From Paracoccaceae bacterium (lineage in GTDB: Bacteria; Pseudomonadota; Alphaproteobacteria; Rhodobacterales; Rhodobacteraceae): a stretch of 64,000 nucleotides of DNA. The position numbers and the translations under genes were made by a program. Below the pieces are notes generated by a model that saw only the letters and a list, made by a program, of their open reading frames with translations, was not told the DNA's origin and ran no database searches. Each line of letters starts with the position of its first letter. Position 1 is the first letter of the stretch. The stretch spans positions 149,876 to 213,875 of the forward strand of contig SBGD01000060.1 in the NCBI GenBank assembly GCA_006226775.1. Reading direction: 5' to 3'. Below, in pieces: positions 26,945-35,894 of this stretch.

Positions 26945-28953
26945 GTCGGGTCCTCCTCATCCTGACGCTGATCTGCTCTGCCGGGCTTGCCCGGGCGGAG
27001 ACGATCACCTTGCGGTCCGGGGACCACGCGGATTTCGCCCGGCTGGTGGCCTTTCTGCCGGTCAAGCCGAAATGGACGGTCGAACAGAAGGGCCGCCGCG
27101 TCGAGGTCGAGATCATCGGTCGGAAAAGCCACGAATTCGACACGAGTTCGGTCTTCGACCGCATCCCGAGGACGCGCATTGCCGCGGTCTCCCAGGCCGG
27201 AGCCAACCGGTTGACGATCGATCTGGCCTGCGACTGCACGGTGTCGTCGTTCTTTCAGGCGCCCCGGATGCTGGTGATCGACGTCACCGATGCCGAACCT
27301 GCCGAGACCGTCATGACCGAAGCGCCCCCGGAGATGCGCGAGGCGTTTCGCGACCAGTTGATCAAACGGCAGTCCTATTCCACCTCCAGCCTCTCGCAGT
27401 TTGCGGAGGCCCTGGCGCAGCAAACCACCCGCGAGGTTCTCGAGATCGGCACCGGGGACGGCGCAGGCCGGCCGAAGGACAGCCGAACCGCCGGTTTGCG
27501 CAATCTCGACCTGCCCAATATCGCGCTGCCGGGCGGGGCAGGGGCGCGGTCCGGCGCGTCATCGGCGCGGGATACCAATTGCGACATGCTGGCAAAGGAC
27601 CCGCTCGGGCGGTTTTCCGAGCCCGGCGATTTTGCCGCTCAGAAGGCCGGGATCACCGCGAAACTCTATACTGAGGGGCTGGATCTGGACGCCGGCGCCG
27701 CGATCGACCTGGCACAACTCTACCTGTCCCGGGGTCTGGGCGCGGAAGCGCGGCAGATCCTGGACATGACGGGCCGGGATGCCGGCGGCGCCGCCTTTCT
27801 CGCCGATATTGCGGCGGTGATCGAGGAGCGGGAGGATGTCCCTCGCGACCGGCTTGAGGCCTTTGCTCATTGCGCGCCGGGCAATGCCCTCTGGCCTGTC
27901 CTTGCGGGCGCGCAGGCGCGGATGGCTGACGAAACCGGCTGGCAGGTGGCCCGCGCGGCCGAGGCCTTGCCGCGCGATCTTCTGCGGATCATTGCGCCGC
28001 GCCTGATTGCCAATCTGGTTGCCTCGGGCCAGCCGGATCCGGCCAGCCTGGTGGACAAGATCCTCGACCGCAGCGGCGGAACCGCCGGCAAATCGATGGC
28101 GGACGTGCTGCTGGCCACGGACGAGAGCGAGCAGGAGGTCATCCTGGACGAGATCTCGCAATCCAATACCGCCGAGGCAGCCACGGCAAGCGCCATGCTG
28201 GTCGACCGCCACGTGCAGGCCGGCAAGACGGTTCCGGAACCGCTGTCGGACCTGGTGGCCAGCCAGGCCGAAGAACAGCGGCACGGCGACCCCTCGGGGA
28301 TGCTGCGCAAGGCCGAGGCATTCTCGCTTATCTCGCGCGGTGAATTCGAGACGGCGCTGGGCATTCTCAAAAGCGGCGCCCTCGGCACCAGCGAACAGCA
28401 GGCCACCATCGCGCAGTTCTTTGCCGAACTGTCGCGCAAGGGCGATACGGTGACCTTCCTCAAGATCGCCCTGTCCGAAACCGGTCTCGCGCTCACTGCG
28501 CCGCCCGAGGTGCGCCAGGCCGTGGCCGCCCGGCTGTATGAGAACAATTTCCTTGCCGCCGCGTCGGCGCTGTTGGATATCGGCGAACCGCTTGATCCGG
28601 CGCTGCTGACCCAGGCCCTGGTCGCGCGGCTCTTCGGCGAAGTCGGTATCCCCGACGACATGCTCTTCGCAGATGCCGATGTCGGCCCGGAAGCGGATGA
28701 AGCCCGCTATCACGCGCTCTTGTCTGCCGGCCGTCTGGTGGAAGCCCGGCAGGTCGGACTGGGGCTCGGCATGGCGGACCCGGTCGCGCCCTTGCTTGCG
28801 CCGGAGTCCGGCACCCCGTCGGAGGGCGACGCCGATCCCGATCCTGACAGATTGACCCTGGCCGGGGCCAATGCCCTGACCGAGAGCACCTCCGATCTGG
28901 CGCAGGCCGTGGCCGAGATGCTTGGTGATCCCGCGCTGAGGCTTGATCCATGA
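26941..28953 (+). CDS. Large exported protein coupled to motA (possible MotC-like periplasmic stator partner)
   Basis: I cannot assign a family firmly. The 670-residue protein has a signal peptide (1-20, GLARAE), an N-terminal beta-rich domain (about 20-120, VAFLPVKPKWTVEQKGRRVEVEIIG ... LTIDLACDCTVSSFF) resembling AMIN-like modules, a variable linker and a long helical region from about 210 with TPR-like helix pairs. No later membrane helix is seen, so it should be periplasmic. It starts within the motA stop (ATGA), so its amount is tied to MotA. The neighbouring motE makes a MotC-like role attractive, but length and sequence differ from rhizobial MotC. Confidence 0.7.
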   Translation: MSRVLLILTLICSAGLARAETITLRSGDHADFARLVAFLPVKPKWTVEQKGRRVEVEIIGRKSHEFDTSSVFDRIPRTRIAAVSQAGANRLTIDLACDCTVSSFFQAPRMLVIDVTDAEPAETVMTEAPPEMREAFRDQLIKRQSYSTSSLSQFAEALAQQTTREVLEIGTGDGAGRPKDSRTAGLRNLDLPNIALPGGAGARSGASSARDTNCDMLAKDPLGRFSEPGDFAAQKAGITAKLYTEGLDLDAGAAIDLAQLYLSRGLGAEARQILDMTGRDAGGAAFLADIAAVIEEREDVPRDRLEAFAHCAPGNALWPVLAGAQARMADETGWQVARAAEALPRDLLRIIAPRLIANLVASGQPDPASLVDKILDRSGGTAGKSMADVLLATDESEQEVILDEISQSNTAEAATASAMLVDRHVQAGKTVPEPLSDLVASQAEEQRHGDPSGMLRKAEAFSLISRGEFETALGILKSGALGTSEQQATIAQFFAELSRKGDTVTFLKIALSETGLALTAPPEVRQAVAARLYENNFLAAASALLDIGEPLDPALLTQALVARLFGEVGIPDDMLFADADVGPEADEARYHALLSAGRLVEARQVGLGLGMADPVAPLLAPESGTPSEGDADPDPDRLTLAGANALTESTSDLAQAVAEMLGDPALRLDP

Positions 28954-28999
28954 CCGGTCCGGCGATCGAAAGCCCCAGACAGCCAGGAGTGGAGTGACC

Positions 29000-31108
29000 A
29001 TGCCTGCCGACAGCACGCGTTCTTTTGCCAAGGGGTTGCCCGGCCTCGTGATCAACCACACCGTGCTGCTTGCGATGGGGTTGCTGGGGATCGTGGCGAT
29101 GATGATCTTCCCGATTCCGGCCGTGATCCTTGATCTCGGCCTGTCGTTCAGCTTTGCACTGGCCATCCTCGTCTTCGTCATCGTCCTGTTCATAGATGAG
29201 CCGCTGGAGTTCTCCTCCTTTCCGACGATCCTGCTGGCCGGGCTGATGCTGCGCCTCGCGCTCAATGTCTCCTCGACCAAGCTGATCATCGGCCAAGGCC
29301 ATACCGGCACCCAGGCCGCCGGCGACGTCATCGACGGTTTTGCCAATTTCATCATGGGCGGCAATTTCGTCATCGGGATCGTTACATTTTGTGTCATCCT
29401 TATCGTGAATTTCATCGTAATCACCAAGGGTGCCGCGCGCATGGCCGAGGTCGGCGCGCGTTTTGCGCTTGACGGGATGCCGGGCAAGCAGCTGGCCATC
29501 GACTCGGACGTGTCCGCGGGCGCCATCGATCACGAAACCGCCAAGAAACGGCGTGAGCATGATCAACGCGAAACCACATTTCTCGGATCCCTCGACGGGG
29601 TGTCGAAATTCGTAAAAGGCGATGCAGTGGCCGGCCTGCTGATCACCGTCCTGAACCTTGTGGTCGGCACGGCGAACGGCGTTCTGGCGCATGGCATGGA
29701 TTTCAGTTCCGCCATCCAGACCTATGCCATCCTGACCGTCGGCGACGGGTTGGTCACCCAGATCCCCGCGGTCGTCGTCTCGATCGGCTCGGCCCTGCTG
29801 CTTGCCAAGGGCGGCAATACCGGCGCGGTGGACATTGCGGTGGTGCGCCAGCTGGGCAGCCACCCGGCCGCCCTCATGGCGGTGGCGGCGCTGCAACTGG
29901 CCTTCGCCGTCCTGCCCGGTCTGCCGTTCGTGCCTTTCGTTCTGGGCGCCTGCCTCTTCGCGGCGATGAGCCTGCATCGCTATCGAAAGCAAGCGGCGGA
30001 ACGGGTGCAACCCGAGACCGACGCGGTGCCCGAGGCGCCGCGGAGCAAACCGATCGGCGACGTGCTGGCGCTGGACGACATTCACCTCGAGTTTGCCAGC
30101 GACCTCGTCGACATGGTGCTCGATCCTTCTTCCGGGCTCGACGCGCGGATTTCCAACATGCGGACGCATATCGCCTCGTCCTTCGGCCTGATCCTGCCCG
30201 AAATCCGCCTGACCGACGACGTTTCCCTGCCGCCCGGCACCTATATCATCCATATTCAGGGGGTCGAACAGGCCCGCGCCCAGGTGCATCCCGACCTGGT
30301 CCTGGCGCTGGTCCCGCAAGGGCCCAGCGACCTGCCCGACGGGCGCGACGTCGATGAGCCGGTCTATGGCGCGCCCGCGCGCTGGATCAAGCCCGAGGAA
30401 CAGGAGGACCTCGCGCTGCAGGGGCTGACCATCGTGACCCCGAACGAGGTGCTGGCGACCCATCTGCTCGAGATCATCAAGACCAATTTCAGCCGGCTCT
30501 TCACCCACAAGGCGCTGCGCCGCTTGCTGGACGAGATGGTCAACCTCTCCGATCCCGCCCGCGCCGAAGCCAACCGCAAGCTGTTCGATGAACTGATCCC
30601 CGACCGGGTGCCGATGGACCTCCTGCACCAGGTTCTCAAGCATCTTCTGGATGAGCAGGTCTCGATCCGGAACCTGCCCGTGATCATGGAAGCCATTGGC
30701 GAAGCGCGGAAATTCACCACCCAGGCCGAAGCGATCTGCGAGCATGTGCGCCAGCACCTGGGCTTTCAGATCGTCGCCGGCCTGCGGCGCGAAGATGGCA
30801 GCGTGCCACTGATCCAACTGGCGCCGGAATGGGAAGAGACCTTTGGCACCTACCAGGTCGAATCGGACCAGAACACCGTCGACGTCGCCCTGCCGCCCGA
30901 GGTCTTTGCCAAGCTGACCCGGTCGATGGCCGACGCCATCGAGAAAAGCAGCGAAAGCGGATTTGCCGCCTCGATCGTCACCTCGTCGCGCCGCCGCAGG
31001 TTCCTGCGCCGGATCGTGCGGGCCAAGGGCTTCCAGACGCCGGTCCTGTCCTTCGAGGAACTGGGCCTCGACGCCCGGCCAATGCTGGTCGGGACCGTGG
31101 CGGCATGA
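29000..31108 (+). CDS. flhA: Flagellar type III export gate protein FlhA
   Basis: A 702-residue protein with about eight N-terminal membrane helices (1-310) and a cytoplasmic substrate-docking domain. The FHIPEP signature region reads FSSFPTILLAGLMLRLALNVSSTKLI, followed by GDVIDGFANFIMGGNFVIG and KGAARMAEVGARFALDGMPGKQLAIDSD. FlhA forms the nonameric ring that receives chaperone-substrate complexes. The start was placed after a good ribosome site (AGGAG) rather than at an in-frame ATG overlapping the upstream gene. The stop overlaps fliR (ATGA). Confidence 0.97.
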   Translation: MPADSTRSFAKGLPGLVINHTVLLAMGLLGIVAMMIFPIPAVILDLGLSFSFALAILVFVIVLFIDEPLEFSSFPTILLAGLMLRLALNVSSTKLIIGQGHTGTQAAGDVIDGFANFIMGGNFVIGIVTFCVILIVNFIVITKGAARMAEVGARFALDGMPGKQLAIDSDVSAGAIDHETAKKRREHDQRETTFLGSLDGVSKFVKGDAVAGLLITVLNLVVGTANGVLAHGMDFSSAIQTYAILTVGDGLVTQIPAVVVSIGSALLLAKGGNTGAVDIAVVRQLGSHPAALMAVAALQLAFAVLPGLPFVPFVLGACLFAAMSLHRYRKQAAERVQPETDAVPEAPRSKPIGDVLALDDIHLEFASDLVDMVLDPSSGLDARISNMRTHIASSFGLILPEIRLTDDVSLPPGTYIIHIQGVEQARAQVHPDLVLALVPQGPSDLPDGRDVDEPVYGAPARWIKPEEQEDLALQGLTIVTPNEVLATHLLEIIKTNFSRLFTHKALRRLLDEMVNLSDPARAEANRKLFDELIPDRVPMDLLHQVLKHLLDEQVSIRNLPVIMEAIGEARKFTTQAEAICEHVRQHLGFQIVAGLRREDGSVPLIQLAPEWEETFGTYQVESDQNTVDVALPPEVFAKLTRSMADAIEKSSESGFAASIVTSSRRRRFLRRIVRAKGFQTPVLSFEELGLDARPMLVGTVAA

Positions 31109-31866
31109 GCGACCAGGCGCTTTTCGAGGCGCTGGGCGGGCTGATGACCCTTGCCACGCTGGTGTTCTTTCGCATCGGTGCGGTGGTCTCCGTCATGCCC
31201 GGAATCGGCACCCAGAGCGTGCCCGTGCGCGTCAAGCTGGTCCTGGCCCTTGCGCTCAGCGCCTTTTTCGCCGTCCTTCTGCAGGATCCGGGCCGACCGG
31301 TGCCGGAGCTGTCCACTCTTTTGCTGATCACCGAGACGATCATCGGGCTGGCCATCGGGCTGGCCTTTCGCCTGATGATCCTCGCGCTGCACACCGCGGG
31401 CACGATTGCCGCGCAATCCACCTCGCTCAGCCAGATTTTCGGAAATGCCAGCGTCGAGCCGATGCCGGCGATCGGCCATGTGATGGTGGTCGGCGGTCTC
31501 GCGCTTTTGTTTCTGACCGGCGCCCACCTGACCTTTCTGAAGACCCTGGCCGGGTTCTACGATCTCTGGCCGATCGGCGCCCGGCCCGAACCCGGCGATC
31601 TCGCGATGTGGATGGCGCAGCATGTAAGCAGCACCTTTGCGCTGGCCTTCCGGCTGGCGGTGCCCTTCGTCATCCTGTCGATGCTCTACAACGTGACCCT
31701 GGGCGTCATCAACAAGGCGATGCCGCAACTCATGGTCTCCTTCGTCGGCGCGCCGGTGATCACCCTCGGTGGCCTCGCCTTTCTGGCGCTGGCGGCGCCC
31801 TACATGCTGTCCCATTGGCGCGAGGCGGTCGAGATCTTCCTCACCAATCCGTTCGGGGCGCCCTGA
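31105..31866 (+). CDS. fliR: Flagellar type III export gate protein FliR
   Basis: A 253-residue membrane protein with six or so hydrophobic segments, including FFRIGAVVSVMPGIGTQSVPVRVKLVLALALSAFFAVLL near the N-terminus and TITEIIGLAIGLAFRLM-type and NVTLGVINKAMPQLMVSFVGAPV segments characteristic of FliR. With FliP and FliQ it forms the helical export gate. It overlaps flhA at the start and shares one base with the flhB start. Confidence 0.95.
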   Translation: MSDQALFEALGGLMTLATLVFFRIGAVVSVMPGIGTQSVPVRVKLVLALALSAFFAVLLQDPGRPVPELSTLLLITETIIGLAIGLAFRLMILALHTAGTIAAQSTSLSQIFGNASVEPMPAIGHVMVVGGLALLFLTGAHLTFLKTLAGFYDLWPIGARPEPGDLAMWMAQHVSSTFALAFRLAVPFVILSMLYNVTLGVINKAMPQLMVSFVGAPVITLGGLAFLALAAPYMLSHWREAVEIFLTNPFGAP

Positions 31867-32951
31867 TGTCTTCCGAGACTGAATCCGGCGACAAGCCACA
31901 TGATCCGACGCCGAAAAAGCTGGAAGACGCGCGCCGCAAGGGCGAGCTGGTCAAATCCGCCGAGGTCAACACGGCCGCGATGTATGTCGGCTTCCTGATC
32001 GTCGCGCTGGTCTTCGGCGGCTTTTCGCTGGGCGCTTTCGGCGAGGCGATGGCGCCGCTTCTGGCGCATTCCGACACCCTGGCCGAGGGCGTGTTCCGGG
32101 GCGACGGCACGGTATTCTCGGGCTGGCTGATCTCGGCCGTGCTGCTGGCGGCGATGCCGTGGATCGCGCTGCCTTTCGTGACCGTGCTGCTGTCGATCCT
32201 CGCCCAGCGCAGCATTGTCTTCGCCCCGGAAAAGCTGCGCCTCAAGCTGTCGCGGATTTCGCCGCTGGCAAATTTCAAGAACAAGTTCGGCTGGAACGGG
32301 ATCTTCGAGTTTCTCAAGAGCACGGTGAAGCTGGTGATCTATGCCGTGATCCTCGCTGCCTATCTGCGCAGCAAGAACGAGGTGATCCTCGGCGCGATCC
32401 AACTGCCCGCCAGCGCCGCCGTCATCCTGTGGCTGGAGTTGTCGGCCAACCTGCTGGGCATCGTGCTGGGGATCGCCATTTCCATCGCCCTGGTCGACTA
32501 TCTCTGGCAATACCGCACCCATATGGCCAAGCACCGGATGTCGGACAAGGAAATCCGCGACGAGGTCAAGGATTCCGAGGGCGATCCGCATCTCAAAGCC
32601 GCCCGACGCGGCAAGGCGCAGGAGATCGCTTTCAACCAGATGTTGAAGGAGGTGCCCAAGGCCGACGTGGTGATCGTGAACCCGACCCATTATGCCGTCG
32701 CGCTGAAATGGACGCGCGCGGCCGGGGGGGCGCCGGTCTGCGTGGCGAAAGGCGTCGATGAGGTGGCGCTGAAGATCAAGGAGATCGCGCGCGAAAACCG
32801 CGTGGCGATCTACAGCGATCCGCCCACCGCCCGGGCGCTTCATGCCAATGTCGAGATCGATCGGCAGATCCAGCCGCACCATTACGAGGCGGTGGCGGTG
32901 GCGATCCGCTATGCCGATGCACTCAGCCGGAAAAAACGCGCATGGATGTGA
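31866..32951 (+). CDS. flhB: Flagellar export switch protein FlhB
   Basis: A 361-residue protein with four membrane helices (about 35-215) and a cytoplasmic domain that self-cleaves. The autocleavage site NPTH is at 272-275, within VIVNPTHYAVAL. Other signatures are KPHDPTPKKLEDARRKGELVKS at the start and RMSDKEIRDEVKDSEGDPHLKAARR before the cleavage site. Cleavage together with FliK switches export from hook to filament substrates. Its last ten bases overlap the downstream FliJ-like gene. Confidence 0.97.
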   Translation: MSSETESGDKPHDPTPKKLEDARRKGELVKSAEVNTAAMYVGFLIVALVFGGFSLGAFGEAMAPLLAHSDTLAEGVFRGDGTVFSGWLISAVLLAAMPWIALPFVTVLLSILAQRSIVFAPEKLRLKLSRISPLANFKNKFGWNGIFEFLKSTVKLVIYAVILAAYLRSKNEVILGAIQLPASAAVILWLELSANLLGIVLGIAISIALVDYLWQYRTHMAKHRMSDKEIRDEVKDSEGDPHLKAARRGKAQEIAFNQMLKEVPKADVVIVNPTHYAVALKWTRAAGGAPVCVAKGVDEVALKIKEIARENRVAIYSDPPTARALHANVEIDRQIQPHHYEAVAVAIRYADALSRKKRAWM

Positions 32952-33385
32952 CGCAACTGGCAGATCTGCGCCGCATCGCCAAGGCCCAGTTCGACCGCGA
33001 TGCGCAGGAGCTGAGCGCGGCACTGGCCCGGGAGTCCGAACTTCTGGCCGAACTCGATGCGCTGTCGCAATCCGAGGCGCGGCGGGCGGCGGCCTTGCAG
33101 GGCGATCTGGAGGTCGCCTTTGCCCAGACCGGCGAGGCGCTCTGGCAGGATTGGGCGAACATGCGGCGCAAGGATCTCTTGGCGCGCCTTGCCCATCAAC
33201 GCGCCATCACCGCCGAGATCAAGGCCCGCGCCACCACCTCCTTCGGGCGCAGCGCCGCGCTGGCGGACCTGGAGGAGACCGCCAGGCGGGAGCTTGCCGA
33301 GGAGGCGGGGCGCAAGGAGGCGCAATCCCTGGTTGATCTGGAACTGGGACGGCGATGGATGCAATCGCCGGGACGCGGGGATTGA
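32942..33385 (+). CDS. Small coiled-coil protein after flhB, FliJ candidate
   Basis: I do not recognise this 147-residue protein by sequence alone. It is almost entirely helical and highly charged (LADLRRIAKAQFDRDAQELSAALARESELLAELDALSQSEARRAA ... WQDWANMRRKDLLARLAHQRAITAEIKA ... ARRELAEEAGRKEAQSLVDLELGRRW), without membrane segments. FliJ is a cytoplasmic coiled-coil stalk of about this size that couples FliI to FlhA, and no other FliJ candidate is present in this flagellar locus. It overlaps flhB by ten bases and is the last gene of the operon. The FliJ call is inference from size, shape and context. Confidence 0.6.
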   Translation: MDVTQLADLRRIAKAQFDRDAQELSAALARESELLAELDALSQSEARRAAALQGDLEVAFAQTGEALWQDWANMRRKDLLARLAHQRAITAEIKARATTSFGRSAALADLEETARRELAEEAGRKEAQSLVDLELGRRWMQSPGRGD

Positions 33386-33431
33386 TCGGCGGCGGCGTCA
33401 CCCCGCTGTCGCGAAGCGGAGCGTCGCGGCC

Positions 33432-33920
33432 TCAGACATCCTGACGGGCGATATCGGTGATCAGCACATCCCGGATCAGGTCGCCGAAATGGCTCTGGGC
33501 GGTTTCGCGCAAGGCCCGGCGCAGCACATCGAGATTGCGCGACGAGGTGAAGGCGCCGGTGAAGCCGCCGAGGTTGGCATGATCGAAGAACACCTGCAGA
33601 AAGGCGTCGCGCAGCTTCGGCTCGCGCGAATAGACCTCTTCCGAGCGGCCCAGCGGGATCTCGACGCTGAGCGCGATCACCATCATCGACGAGACCCGCG
33701 CCTCGTTGACCACCGGTACGATGAACTGGTTGTTCAACTTCAGGTATTCCACGTCGGTCGGCGCCGCGGTCTCGTCCTTTGCGGCTTTCTCGGGCGCGGG
33801 CAGGTCGCCGCAGGGGTTCTCGAGCGCGACCGGTTCGGCCTCGGGCTTCAGCATCAGCCCGGCGCCGACGCCGGCGCCGATGCCGATGAGTGCAAGCAGG
33901 ATCGGCAGGATCTTTCCCAT
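33432..33920 (-). CDS. FliL-family protein (copy 2), MotF-like candidate
   Basis: A 162-residue protein with one N-terminal membrane helix (ILPILLALIGIGAGVGAGLML) and a periplasmic domain: YLKLNNQFIVPVVNEARVSSMMVIALSVEIPLG ... SREPKLRDAFLQVFFDHANLGGF ... LRETAQSHFGDLIRDVLITDIARQDV. This is the FliL fold pattern (an N-terminal strand pair, then helices and a C-terminal strand) but divergent from copy 1. A FliL paralogue called MotF has been described in alphaproteobacteria as needed for motor rotation. It is last in the flgB-to-flgH operon. Confidence 0.78.
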   Translation of the reverse strand: MGKILPILLALIGIGAGVGAGLMLKPEAEPVALENPCGDLPAPEKAAKDETAAPTDVEYLKLNNQFIVPVVNEARVSSMMVIALSVEIPLGRSEEVYSREPKLRDAFLQVFFDHANLGGFTGAFTSSRNLDVLRRALRETAQSHFGDLIRDVLITDIARQDV

Positions 33921-33930
33921 GCGGCTTCCT

Positions 33931-34668
33931 TCAGAACGGCAGAACGACGTCGAGCACTTGCTGCCCGATCCGCGGTTGCTGGACATCGGTGATCTGGCCG
34001 CGGCCCCCGTAGGAGATGCGCGCCGAGGCGATCTTGTCGTAGGTGATCTCGTTCAGGCGGGAAATATCCTCGGGCCGGACATAGCCGGTGACGATCAGCT
34101 CGCGCAGCTCGAAATTCACCCGCACCTCCTGCAGCCCCTGGATTTTCAGCGTGCCGTTGGGCAGCACCTCGACCACCGTCGCCGCCACCTTGAGCTCGAG
34201 CTTTTCCTTGCGCCGGACCGAACCGTCGCCGCCGGAGCTGGACGAGGAACTCAGGTCGACGGCATTGGCGGACGAGGCGCCCAGCGGCAGTTTCGGATCG
34301 ATCCGCTGCGGCAGGCCGAGCAATTGCGGCACCTGCAGCGATTCACCGCCCGAGCGCGAGCGGGAGGTGGAATTCGAGATCTCGGCGCTTTCGTCGATCT
34401 CGATCACCACGGTCAGGATGTCGCCGCGTTTCGAGGCCCGGCGGTCGCCCAGCAGCGAATGCTGTCCGCTTTCCCACAGCGAGGACTGCGGAAAGCGCCG
34501 CCCCTGCTCGACCTCGAGCGGCAGGCCGTCCGGGCTGAGCATGGCGAAATGCTCCGGCGTGTCGTCGGTTTCGCTGAAAGTGGGCGCGCGCCCGACGTGG
34601 TCGAGGCGGGCACAGCCGGGCAGGGCCAGGGAAAACGCCACAAGGGCAAAGGACATGCGGATCAACAT
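33931..34668 (-). CDS. flgH: Flagellar L-ring lipoprotein
   Basis: A 245-residue outer-membrane lipoprotein that forms the L ring. Signal peptide with lipobox LPGC (cysteine at 19), then FlgH signatures: SLWESGQHSLLGDRRASKRGDILTVVIEIDESAEISNSTSRSRSG, LELKVAATVVEVLPNGTLKIQGLQEVRVNFELRELIVTGYVRPEDIS and YGGRGQITDVQQPRIGQQVLDVVLPF. It pairs with FlgI. Ten bases separate it from flgA and from the FliL-like gene, in one operon. Confidence 0.96.
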   Translation of the reverse strand: MLIRMSFALVAFSLALPGCARLDHVGRAPTFSETDDTPEHFAMLSPDGLPLEVEQGRRFPQSSLWESGQHSLLGDRRASKRGDILTVVIEIDESAEISNSTSRSRSGGESLQVPQLLGLPQRIDPKLPLGASSANAVDLSSSSSSGGDGSVRRKEKLELKVAATVVEVLPNGTLKIQGLQEVRVNFELRELIVTGYVRPEDISRLNEITYDKIASARISYGGRGQITDVQQPRIGQQVLDVVLPF

Positions 34669-34678
34669 TCAGGGGGCC

Positions 34679-35098
34679 TCATTGACTGACCTCGATTGTG
34701 CCGTCCGGCCGGACAATGCCGAACAGCGTGGAGCGCGACGACAGGTTCATCACCCGAACCCGGTCGCCGTCGCCGCCGCGGCCCAGCGAGCGGCCGTCGA
34801 CAAGGATGCTGAGCCCGCCCACCGCATAGCGCAGCACGACAAGCTGGTTGCGCGTCACCAGCGCGGGCGGGCCGATATGGTCGGGCCGGATCGGCCGCCC
34901 GGCATAAAGCGTGACCCGGGTTTCCAGGCCGATGATCTCCTGCGGATCGGAAATCGCCCCCGGCGTCTCGACCGGGCGCAGCACCAGATCATGCGGCGCG
35001 ATGATCGTATGGGCGCGCAGGGTCTGGGACGGCACAACCGTCTCGGCCGGGGCCGGGCCGGCCAGCACGAGGCATATGGCGCAGGCGGCGAGTTTCAT
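34679..35098 (-). CDS. flgA: Flagellar P-ring assembly chaperone FlgA
   Basis: A 139-residue periplasmic protein with a signal peptide (about 1-18, APAE) and an SAF-type domain: TLRAHTIIAPHDLVLRPVETPGAISDPQEIIGLETRVTLYAGRPIRPDHIGPPALVTRNQLVVLRY. FlgA assists P-ring assembly by FlgI. It is shorter than enterobacterial FlgA because it lacks the N-terminal extra domain, a form common in alphaproteobacteria. It shares one base with the flgG stop. Confidence 0.93.
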   Translation of the reverse strand: MKLAACAICLVLAGPAPAETVVPSQTLRAHTIIAPHDLVLRPVETPGAISDPQEIIGLETRVTLYAGRPIRPDHIGPPALVTRNQLVVLRYAVGGLSILVDGRSLGRGGDGDRVRVMNLSSRSTLFGIVRPDGTIEVSQ

Positions 35099-35883
35099 TA
35101 CCTGATCTGGGTCGTCGCGCCGAGCATCTGATCGGCGGCGGAAATGACCTTGGCGTTCAACTCGTAGCCGCGCTGGGCCTCGATCAATTCGGTCACCTCG
35201 CGCACCGCGTCGACCGAACTGTCCTCGAGATAGCCCTGCCGCAACAGGCCCAAGCCATCCTGACCTGGGGTGGTGACGATCGCCGGACCCGAGGCCTCGG
35301 TTTCCACAAACAGGTTGGAGCCCATCGCCTCCAGCCCCTTGGCATTGGTGAACCCGGCCAGGCTGAACTGGCCCAGAAGCTGCGCCTCGGCGGTTTCGGC
35401 GAAATAGGCATAGACCTCGCCATCGCCGTTGATCGAGATGCTGCGCGCATCCGAGGGGATCACGATCTCGGGCGCCACGGCAAAGCCGTCGGAGGTGACG
35501 ATCATCCCCTCGGCATTGCGCTTGAGCGAGCCGTCGCGCGTATAGGCGGCCTGGCCCGAGGGCAGGGTGACCTCGAGATAGCCCTTGCCGTCGATCGCCA
35601 CGTCGAGATCGCTGGCGGTCGCGCTCAGCGCACCCTGTTGCAGATGTACCGAGACCGCCGCCGGGCGCACGCCGAGACCAAGCTGAACCCCGGTCGGCAG
35701 GACGGTTCCGTCCGAGGCGCTGATCGTGCCGGCGCGGGCATATTGCTGGTAATGCAGGTCGGCGAATTCCGCCCGCCGGGCGTTGTAGCCGGTGGTCGAC
35801 ATGTTGGCGAGGTTGTTGGAGATGGTCTCCACCCGCATCTGCTGGGCGGCCATCCCGGTGGCGGCGATTTTCAGGGCGCGCAT
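35098..35883 (-). CDS. flgG: Flagellar distal rod protein FlgG
   Basis: A 261-residue rod protein. N-terminal signature MRALKIAATGMAAQQMRVETISNNLANMSTTGYNARRAEFADLHYQ; middle LDVAIDGKGYLEVTLPSGQAAYTRDGSLKRNAEGMIVTSDGFAVAPEI; C-terminus GYLEDSSVDAVREVTELIEAQRGYELNAKVISAADQMLGATTQIR. All match FlgG, and the length is standard. It forms the outer rod crossing the P and L rings, encoded just downstream of flgF. Confidence 0.97.
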   Translation of the reverse strand: MRALKIAATGMAAQQMRVETISNNLANMSTTGYNARRAEFADLHYQQYARAGTISASDGTVLPTGVQLGLGVRPAAVSVHLQQGALSATASDLDVAIDGKGYLEVTLPSGQAAYTRDGSLKRNAEGMIVTSDGFAVAPEIVIPSDARSISINGDGEVYAYFAETAEAQLLGQFSLAGFTNAKGLEAMGSNLFVETEASGPAIVTTPGQDGLGLLRQGYLEDSSVDAVREVTELIEAQRGYELNAKVISAADQMLGATTQIR

Positions 35884-35894
35884 GTTGGCATTCC

